Positions 8,061-12,821 of a DNA stretch of 12,821 bases are shown here, one piece after another. The stretch comes from Spirochaetales bacterium (GTDB lineage Bacteria > Spirochaetota > Spirochaetia > JABMQR01): NCBI GenBank assembly GCA_023139255.1, contig JAGLNY010000089.1, forward strand, positions 1 through 12,821, written 5' to 3'. Numbering within the stretch: the first letter of the stretch is position 1; each line of letters starts with the position of its first letter. Below the pieces are notes generated by a model that saw only the letters and a list, made by a program, of their open reading frames with translations, searched no databases and had not been told where the DNA came from. The position numbers were made by a program, and so were the translations under genes.

Positions 8061-9345
8061 CTAATATCGCATTCACTTTTTTATCAGCTTCGGCAAAGGA
8101 ATCTTCAGTCCCCATAGCGCCAAGATAGGTTCTCTCCAGTGCTTTTGAGACCTGATCGTTTATTTTACCTGTATTAGGTCCCCAGTAAGCGACTTTCCCA
8201 ACAAGCCCGCCTGCTGAGATTGCCCTGTCATTGGGGTCAATGATAAGATCCAACTGATCAGGATGTGCTGGATATGCAAAACCTGTTTTAGCAACTTCTG
8301 CCTGATTCTCCCGGCTTGTGATAAACAGGGTAAAGGCAGCTGCGGCCTTTGGGTATGCTGTCCCGGCATTTACACCGATTGCGTTTGTAAATATGACATT
8401 GGATCTATTGCCTGCATTACTCTTTGCAACTTGAACCGCTTTCCAGTTAACATCGGGAAACTCATTCCTCATGTAGTTAACCATCCAGCCGCCTTCATAG
8501 GTCATGGCAATTAATTCTTTACCTATAGCCTCACCACACCATCCTGCACCTACATCTGCGCTTGTTACAAGCAATCCGTCATTTTTCATTTTCATGATAA
8601 AATCTGCTGCTTTGTTGATAACCGGCGTATCAAGTGTTGCTTTAGTAAAATCTGCATTTGTATAAGACCCGCCATCTGAAAAAGCCCATGGTGCAAATCT
8701 GGCCCAATCTGCATTCTGGCCAAACCCCGCATAATCGGTCTTTTCAGTGATTGTTTTTGCCGCATTATAGAGATCATCCCAGGTCCAGTCATCAGTAGGC
8801 TCTGCTATACCTGCAGCCTCAAACGCTTCGGGAAGATATACAAGACCTAATGTACCCCAGTCCTTCGGCAAGCCATAGGTGTTCTCATCATGGGTAAAAA
8901 TTGCGAGCAGGGATACAATAAAATCTTCCCTGGTCACAGATGCTTCTTCCATGTAGCTGTCCAGAGCCAAAAGCTGTCCAGTAGAACCAAATGCCGTCAT
9001 TAACTGATCATCAACATAGAACACATCCGGTGCGGTTCCTCCTGCCATCATAGCCTTGAGCTTTGTCTGAAAATCAGCAGGTATAGGTTGATAATCTACT
9101 GTTACACCAGGATAGATTTTGCTAAAACGCTCTATCCCGTCAATATAAATTTGCTGTTCAGTTGCGTCTCCCCAACCGGAAAACACAATTTCTGCTCCTA
9201 CCTCAACTGCGAATTTGGTGTAACTTGTCGGTTCCGCTCCAGCCATCGTTAATTCTGCGGATACAGCTTCCTCTTCCCCTGCAGAGAATATGACTCCTGC
9301 AGATACAACCATAAGCACCATAATTAATGTAGCTACTTTTTTCAT
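8050..9345 (-). CDS. Extracytoplasmic sugar-binding protein of ABC transporter (SBP family 1)
   Basis: The 431-residue protein captures the sugar outside the inner membrane and delivers it to the MalF/MalG-type permeases encoded downstream. It has a signal peptide (MKKVATLIMVLMVV..., predicted cut after IFSA) followed by acidic GEEE. No lipobox Cys is present, so it is likely a soluble periplasmic protein. Family marks include the F-x-x-x-YPGVTVDY strand near residue 75, the KLKAMMAGGTAPDVFYVDD segment near 95-113, YGLPKDWGTLGLVY, WTWDDLYNAA and a GGWMVNYM stretch. Repeated Trp/Tyr residues fit aromatic sugar stacking. ATG at 9345 is chosen over an ATG at 9387 because AAGGAGG lies 5 bases upstream and the extra 14 residues would put charged residues before the signal peptide. 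It is the first gene of the operon. Ligand is unknown. Confidence 0.94.
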   Translation of the reverse strand: MKKVATLIMVLMVVSAGVIFSAGEEEAVSAELTMAGAEPTSYTKFAVEVGAEIVFSGWGDATEQQIYIDGIERFSKIYPGVTVDYQPIPADFQTKLKAMMAGGTAPDVFYVDDQLMTAFGSTGQLLALDSYMEEASVTREDFIVSLLAIFTHDENTYGLPKDWGTLGLVYLPEAFEAAGIAEPTDDWTWDDLYNAAKTITEKTDYAGFGQNADWARFAPWAFSDGGSYTNADFTKATLDTPVINKAADFIMKMKNDGLLVTSADVGAGWCGEAIGKELIAMTYEGGWMVNYMRNEFPDVNWKAVQVAKSNAGNRSNVIFTNAIGVNAGTAYPKAAAAFTLFITSRENQAEVAKTGFAYPAHPDQLDLIIDPNDRAISAGGLVGKVAYWGPNTGKINDQVSKALERTYLGAMGTEDSFAEADKKVNAILAGE

Positions 9346-9382
9346 AGTCGCCTCCTTTTTATTACAACCGCTTTCTGCGGTT
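9346..9382 (-). promoter_or_regulatory. 5' leader hairpin and strong ribosome binding site of the binding-protein gene
   Basis: A near-ideal Shine-Dalgarno AAGGAGG (9357-9351) sits 5 bases before the ATG at 9345 and decides that start. Eight bases further upstream a perfect 6-bp hairpin, AACCGC/GCGGTT with a 5-base loop (9382-9366), lies in the leader. Such hairpins can shield the 5' end from decay or keep the binding site open; the effect here is inferred. Confidence 0.6.
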
Positions 9383-9413
9383 TTCAACGCTAATTATTAC
9401 TTTTTCCAAAACT

Positions 9414-9425
9414 CAAAGCGCTTTG
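9414..9425. promoter_or_regulatory. LacI-family operator upstream of the sugar operon
   Basis: Exact 12-bp palindrome CAAAGCGCTTTG with the central CG typical of LacI/GalR operators. It is one of three identical copies in the window, all next to the repressor gene. It lies about 70 bases upstream of the binding-protein start codon. An AT-rich possible -10 (AATAAT on the minus strand, 9398-9393) would put the operator over the -35 region, consistent with steric repression. I found no convincing -35 hexamer, so the promoter itself is not called. A second inverted repeat, TTTCCAAA (9403-9410) with TTTGGAAA (9422-9429), overlaps it. Confidence 0.82.
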
Positions 9426-9501
9426 GAAATTTCTCAAAAAAAAACTGTTTGAAACGTACTATTCACATGCAGTCACGCATTGTCCAGTATTTAGAAAGGT
9501 C

Positions 9502-10515
9502 TCAAGCAGAATCCCGAATTATCAGCTCAACATCAATCCGTTTCTTTTTGGGAATATAGTCAGGCTGCTCAATTATTCGGTGTAATAGTTTAGCCCCTTG
9601 ATATCCCATCTCGAATTTATGCTGTCGTACTGTTGTCAATCCAGGTTGCGAATGTTCCGCAAAGAAGACATCATCGAAACCAATTACCGCAATATCATCG
9701 GGAACTTTTAGTCCCTGTTCATTAATTGCTTTAATTGTACCGACAGCCATGAGGTCGGAAGCTGCAAATATAGCAGTAATATGATGATTTTTCTTAAGTA
9801 GTATGTTCGCGGCTTTATAGCCTCCCTCTTTTGTATAGTCGCTGCTTATAGTAATTCCTGGATTATAGGGGATACTGTTCTCTTTCAGTGCAATTTTATA
9901 TCCATCCAGTCGTACCTGACTAATTGCTGCAAAATTATGCCCATTAATAAATGCGATATGCTTGTGTCCCTTTGAAACAAGATAGTTAATGGCGAGTTTA
10001 CATCCTTTTATATTATCAGATTCAATATATGAGATTCTCTTGCCTGATAAGGGATAATCAATTGCAACAGTCGGCAGAAAATCTTCTTTAAGTTCCGTAA
10101 TATAAGAATCATCGGTCCTGATGCCTAGAACGAAAAGGCCATCGACCCCACGTGAATAGCATATATTCTTTAATGATTCCCGATTTTTGTTTTTCGTGTT
10201 TTCCGGTACAATGATAAGATCATACGAGGTGTTTCCAAAAAAACTTCTCACACCGGCAATTACTTCAAAGGTGAAGGATTGATATGAAATAGATTCGCTG
10301 TAATCATCATACAACAGATTGATAAGATGACTCTTTTTTAATGCCAGATGCTTAGCCATTCGGTGTGGGATATAGCCCATCTCTTTAGCAGCTTTTTTTA
10401 CTGCTGCTTTTGTTACAGGGCTTACTTCGCTGTAATCGTTTAAAGCCCTTGATACTGTCGTGAGAGAAAGATTAAGGTTTTCTGCAATATCTATTAATTT
10501 TACCATATCAACCAT
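9502..10515 (-). CDS. LacI/GalR-family transcriptional regulator, likely local repressor of the sugar operon
   Basis: DNA-binding regulator with an N-terminal helix-turn-helix (KLIDIAENLNLSLTTVSRAL, residues about 6-25), a minor-groove hinge around HRMAKHLALKKS (about 51-62), and a periplasmic-binding-protein-like effector domain to the end (337 residues). Late motifs DDIAVIGFDDVFFAEHSQPGLTTVRQ match the family. The effector is probably the imported sugar or a breakdown product, since the gene adjoins the transporter operon on the same strand and identical palindromes flank both. Start is uncertain: TTG at 10521, ATG at 10515 and ATG at 10506 are all in frame and none has a clear Shine-Dalgarno. 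ATG at 10506 would give the N-terminus most usual for the family. The weak initiation region and an operator just upstream of it suggest low, autoregulated expression. Confidence 0.92.
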   Translation of the reverse strand: MVDMVKLIDIAENLNLSLTTVSRALNDYSEVSPVTKAAVKKAAKEMGYIPHRMAKHLALKKSHLINLLYDDYSESISYQSFTFEVIAGVRSFFGNTSYDLIIVPENTKNKNRESLKNICYSRGVDGLFVLGIRTDDSYITELKEDFLPTVAIDYPLSGKRISYIESDNIKGCKLAINYLVSKGHKHIAFINGHNFAAISQVRLDGYKIALKENSIPYNPGITISSDYTKEGGYKAANILLKKNHHITAIFAASDLMAVGTIKAINEQGLKVPDDIAVIGFDDVFFAEHSQPGLTTVRQHKFEMGYQGAKLLHRIIEQPDYIPKKKRIDVELIIRDSA

Positions 10516-10518
10516 TTT

Positions 10519-10530
10519 CAAAGCGCTTTG
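10519..10530. promoter_or_regulatory. LacI-family operator at the start of the repressor gene
   Basis: Second exact copy of CAAAGCGCTTTG, embedded in an 18-bp stretch (10516-10533) identical to the copy 65 bp away. It lies downstream of the predicted repressor promoter and ends 4 bases before the ATG at 10515. Occupancy would block transcription elongation or initiation of the repressor gene, suggesting autorepression. Confidence 0.82.
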
Positions 10531-10545
10531 GATCTTTGCTAATTA

Positions 10546-10574
10546 ATCATTACATGGGATTGGAGTATTGTCAA
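10546..10574 (-). promoter_or_regulatory. Predicted sigma-70-type promoter of the repressor gene
   Basis: On the minus strand a perfect -35 TTGACA (10574-10569) is followed after 17 bases by AATGAT (10551-10546), four of six matches to TATAAT. The start of transcription would fall near 10539, giving a leader of roughly 25 bases. Operators lie on both sides of it, at 10519-10530 and 10584-10595. Confidence 0.6.
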
Positions 10575-10583
10575 GGATTATTT

Positions 10584-10595
10584 CAAAGCGCTTTG
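10584..10595. promoter_or_regulatory. LacI-family operator between divergent promoters
   Basis: Third exact CAAAGCGCTTTG, within the same 18-bp context (10581-10598) as the copy 65 bp to the left. It sits between the two divergent -35 hexamers, about 10 bases from the repressor -35 and about 14 from the nfeD-side -35. It could assist autorepression by looping with the neighbour copy and could also affect the divergent operon. Confidence 0.8.
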
Positions 10596-10608
10596 GATTT
10601 TTTTATAT

Positions 10609-10637
10609 TTGACATCTCACCTTTATTGGTAGATTAT
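10609..10637 (+). promoter_or_regulatory. Predicted sigma-70-type promoter of the nfeD-floA operon
   Basis: TTGACA (10609-10614) is followed after 17 bases by GATTAT (10632-10637), four of six matches to TATAAT. Overlapping AT-rich alternatives exist. Transcription would start near 10644, leaving a very short leader that still contains the Shine-Dalgarno TAGGAG (10644-10649), 6 bases before the ATG. Confidence 0.55.
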
Positions 10638-10655
10638 ATAAAGTAGGAGCGGCGT

Positions 10656-12128
10656 ATGAAACGTATATTTCTGCTTCTGGCCTTGATACTTACTGCCCAG
10701 GCCATTTTCTGCGATAAGGCCAGTATCATTCCTATTACCGGCGACATAGAACCTTTCCAGCTGGCATTCTTAAGAAGGGCCCTGGAAGAATCCGATGATC
10801 CAATACTAATATTTGACATAAACACATTTGGGGGCAGAGTCGACACAGCCCTCAAAATAGCAACACTGATCGGGTCCATTCAGGATTCTGAGACAATTGC
10901 CTTTATTTCTGCCGGTCCAGGGACCCTTGGGGTAAGCTGGTCTGCAGGGGCACTAATATCTTTCTCCTGCGACAGTATCTATATGACAGAGGGAACATCC
11001 ATAGGCGCTGCAGCTCCGGTTTACCAGACTCAGGAAGGGATGGAAATGGCTGATGAGAAGGTAGTAAGCGCCATGAGGGGACAGATGGCGGCCCTGGCTG
11101 AAAAAAACGGCTATTCAATCCCCGCTGCCCTGGGAATGGTTGATAAAGACCTTATTATTAGAGAAATTTATATAGATGGAGAAGTTTCTCTTGCTCTGGA
11201 GAATGAAATAGAAACCTTGAAAAAAAGAGCGGAAGAGGCAGGATCTGAATTTGAAACGGGGATGATCGTTTCTGCAGAAGGAAAGCTGCTTACTTTACGG
11301 GCAGGAGAAATGGAAAAATACGGAATTTCCAAGGGGACTTTGAGCGTAGTCGAAGATCTCTATACTCTACTTGATATCCTTCCTGCTGAAGTTACACGGA
11401 TAGAACCCACGATGTGGGACAGACTTGCTGCCTGGATTACCGGGTCAGTCGTAACAAGCATCCTTATTATGATCGGTCTTGTTGGTCTATACATAGAAGT
11501 CTCAACACCGGGATTTGCTGTTCCAGGCACAATTGCTATTATTTGTTTTGTAATTGCGTTTGCCGGGGGGGCTTTGATGGGAACTTTAAGTTCCTTTGAA
11601 CTTTTGCTGTTTATTGCAGGGGTAGCACTCCTTATTGCAGAAATATTCCTGATTCCCGGATTCGGTGCAGCAGGTATCTCCGGTATATTTTTGATGATGA
11701 CGGCCCTGATTCTATCCAGACAGGAATTTTTTATCCCTGAATTTGAATGGGAAACAGAAATTCTGCTAAAGAATATGATACTTGTTTTCATAACAGTAGG
11801 TGCTTCGGTAATCATTATGGCAATTCTTTTGGCAATTTTCCCTCATCTTGCCCCTTTCAGAAGACTAATCCTTACATCGGCGGCAGATCAGGATGTCAGT
11901 AAGATTACAGACCGGATTAATGGACAGCAGGATCAACTAATAGAAGAAACTTCAATTCTTAAAGAAGGAACGGCAGGAGTAACTGTTACACCCCTCCGTC
12001 CTTCAGGGAAGGCTTCACTGGGAGATGAAATTCTTCCTGTGGAAACAGACGGCGAATACATTGATAAAGGCTGTAAAATCGAAATCACCGGGAAATCCGG
12101 TAATATTATAAAGGTTAAAAAGGTATGA
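10656..12128 (+). CDS. Long NfeD protein with ClpP-class serine protease domain (NfeD1b type)
   Basis: Membrane-bound serine protease of the NfeD family; relatives cleave hydrophobic stomatin/flotillin-type partners and are linked to membrane quality control. A signal peptide (MKRIFLLLALILTAQA, about 1-16) precedes a ClpP-like domain with FDINTFGGRVDTA (53-65), the nucleophile context SWSAGAL with predicted Ser96, GTSIGAAAPV (113-122), and predicted general base Lys135 in DEKVVSAM. This matches the Ser-Lys dyad spacing of the archaeal homologue PH1510. The usual GRN after the Lys helix is replaced by NGY. Four to five membrane segments follow (about 258-400, with the IEVSTPGF motif). The C-terminal NfeD OB-fold occupies about 430-490 (TPLRPSGKA). 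ATG at 10656 has TAGGAG 6 bases upstream. The stop overlaps the next start by 4 bases (ATGA). Confidence 0.92.
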   Translation: MKRIFLLLALILTAQAIFCDKASIIPITGDIEPFQLAFLRRALEESDDPILIFDINTFGGRVDTALKIATLIGSIQDSETIAFISAGPGTLGVSWSAGALISFSCDSIYMTEGTSIGAAAPVYQTQEGMEMADEKVVSAMRGQMAALAEKNGYSIPAALGMVDKDLIIREIYIDGEVSLALENEIETLKKRAEEAGSEFETGMIVSAEGKLLTLRAGEMEKYGISKGTLSVVEDLYTLLDILPAEVTRIEPTMWDRLAAWITGSVVTSILIMIGLVGLYIEVSTPGFAVPGTIAIICFVIAFAGGALMGTLSSFELLLFIAGVALLIAEIFLIPGFGAAGISGIFLMMTALILSRQEFFIPEFEWETEILLKNMILVFITVGASVIIMAILLAIFPHLAPFRRLILTSAADQDVSKITDRINGQQDQLIEETSILKEGTAGVTVTPLRPSGKASLGDEILPVETDGEYIDKGCKIEITGKSGNIIKVKKV

Positions 12129-12619
12129 ACCTGCTATTTCTTACAGGATTGTTTTTCATTGGTCTTATTGCCATAATAGTTGAGTTTTTTGTTCCCGCAG
12201 CCGGCATAATAGGGATCATTGGAGGAGGATGCATCGTCGGAAGTGTCGTATTTGCCTTTCTCGATTACGGCATTCTAACAGGTTCTATATTCATCCTTGG
12301 AGCATTAATCCTGACACCTCTTCTGATCATTTTTTACTTCAAAATATTCCCCAAAACGATAATTGGGAAAAAATTGATTCTGAACACAAAGCAGAGTCAT
12401 GAATCAGGATTTACGTCCTTTACACAGGAAAAATACAGAAATCTTAAAGGAAGTTCCGGAATAGTTATAAAAGATATGCGGCCTATCGGAATAGTAGAGA
12501 TAGAAGGGCAGAGATTTAATGCCCTGACAAATGGTGAATACCTCGATTCGGGCAATAAAATCCAGGTGTTCAAGGTAGAGGGAAGCCGGGTATTCGTAAA
12601 AAAGGAGAGTAAAAAATGA
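12125..12619 (+). CDS. nfeD: Short NfeD-family membrane protein
   Basis: Short NfeD form, 164 residues, without a protease domain. Three hydrophobic segments (about 3-23, 27-47, 52-73) include the PAAGIIGIIGGG turn typical of the family. A soluble OB-fold domain at about 108-160 carries GIVIKDMRPIGIVEIEGQRF and ends in VEGSRVFVKK. Short NfeD proteins are usually encoded next to flotillins and are thought to act with them in membrane organisation, consistent with the following gene. Both junctions are ATGA overlaps, so translation of the three genes is probably coupled. Confidence 0.9.
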   Translation: MNLLFLTGLFFIGLIAIIVEFFVPAAGIIGIIGGGCIVGSVVFAFLDYGILTGSIFILGALILTPLLIIFYFKIFPKTIIGKKLILNTKQSHESGFTSFTQEKYRNLKGSSGIVIKDMRPIGIVEIEGQRFNALTNGEYLDSGNKIQVFKVEGSRVFVKKESKK

Positions 12620-12821
12620 TTTACACTTTAAGTATGATTTTGATCGGACTGGTATCGATTGTCTTCCTTGTTTTCTTTATAAAATTTTTCAGTCTCTGGT
12701 TCAGGGCACTGCTTTCAGGGGCACATATCAGTCTTGCCCGGCTTATCGGGATGTGGATAAGAAGGGTTAAATCCACAGTAATAGTCGACAGCAGAATAAT
12801 GCTGGTAAAAGCAGGACTGCC
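12616..12821 (+). CDS. floA: FloA-type flotillin, N-terminal fragment cut by window end
   Basis: The first 68 residues are present and the frame is open to the window edge. They start MIYTLSMILIGLVSIVFLVF, a single membrane anchor, then FFSLWFRALLSGAHISLARLIGMWIRRV and VDSRIMLVKAGL. The pattern of W-x-x-AL-x-x-G-x-x-IS followed by IGM-x-x-RRV and a KAGL end closely follows bacterial FloA (YqfA). FloA forms oligomeric membrane-domain scaffolds. Shine-Dalgarno AAAGGAG (12601-12607) is 8 bases upstream, and the start overlaps the previous stop by 4 bases. Truncation is only due to the window. Confidence 0.9.
   Translation, partial: MIYTLSMILIGLVSIVFLVFFIKFFSLWFRALLSGAHISLARLIGMWIRRVKSTVIVDSRIMLVKAGL

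Noticed and set aside
9346..9387. Longer binding-protein start at ATG 9387
   Set aside because: It would add 14 residues ahead of the signal peptide and translate the leader hairpin and ribosome binding site. The ATG at 9345 has an ideal AAGGAGG.
9436..9444. Run of nine T on the minus strand as terminator of the repressor gene
   Set aside because: Only 4-bp stems (ATGC/GCAT, or ACTG/CAGT with a long loop) can be found before it. Not strong enough to call, so readthrough from the repressor into the operon is possible.
10519..10595. Palindromes as CcpA-type catabolite sites
   Set aside because: They fit the general LacI-family operator form, but all copies cluster around the adjacent LacI-family gene and the window does not look like a Firmicute. 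Local control is simpler.
10634..10879. 81-residue minus-strand frame over the start of the NfeD gene
   Set aside because: It is antisense to the signal peptide and protease domain and has no independent support.
11565..11571. Seven-G run in the long NfeD gene as a phase-variation tract
   Set aside because: It is short, lies in a conserved housekeeping membrane segment encoding Gly-Gly, and gives no reason to suspect switching.

Overview
The window looks like a chromosomal segment from a spirochaete-type diderm (Spirochaetaceae-like). This is an inference from protein style. The sugar-binding protein starts with a cleavable signal followed by an acidic 'SAGEEE' stretch, a look common in that group. 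The large lipoprotein has a relaxed lipobox (GFS-C). No rRNA or other marker gene confirms the taxon. Nothing suggests a mobile element, phage, CRISPR or RNA gene, and no gene-free stretch exceeds 300 bases.

Region 1 (about 1-9430, all minus strand) is a carbohydrate uptake and breakdown operon. Its transcription order is: extracytoplasmic sugar-binding protein (8050-9345), two MalF/MalG-type ABC permeases (6982-7977 and 6107-6979), a GH65 family glycoside phosphorylase/hydrolase (3682-6036), a large lipoprotein of unrecognised family that resembles an alpha/alpha-barrel sugar-active enzyme (1387-3678), and a GH130 family beta-mannoside phosphorylase/hydrolase (35-1318). A rho-independent terminator at 1-34 closes it. 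Two intercistronic stem-loops, after the binding-protein gene and after the second permease gene, split the transcript into segments and may set different expression levels. No transport ATPase and no beta-phosphoglucomutase is present, so both must come from elsewhere if they are needed.

Region 2 (9346-10655) is regulatory. A LacI-family repressor (9502-10515, minus) sits upstream of the operon. Three exact copies of the palindrome CAAAGCGCTTTG occur in the window, all here: one upstream of the binding-protein gene, one between the predicted repressor promoter and its start codon, and one between that promoter and a divergent plus-strand promoter. This points to local control of the sugar operon with autoregulation of the repressor.

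Region 3 (10656-12821, plus strand) is a membrane-quality or membrane-domain operon. It encodes a long NfeD protein with a ClpP-like serine protease domain, a short NfeD protein, and the start of a FloA-type flotillin cut by the window edge. The genes overlap by 4 bases (ATGA) at each junction. This is a known conserved gene set. Its promoter lies next to the shared operator, so the sugar repressor could touch it, but that is unproven.

The likely overall logic is this. The lipoprotein may trim or bind a glycan outside the cytoplasm, the ABC importer brings in an oligosaccharide, and cytoplasmic GH65 and GH130 enzymes split it, possibly by phosphorolysis that saves ATP. The substrate cannot be read from sequence. 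The pairing of an alpha-glucoside family with a beta-mannoside family and an unrecognised lipoprotein is the most promising novelty.
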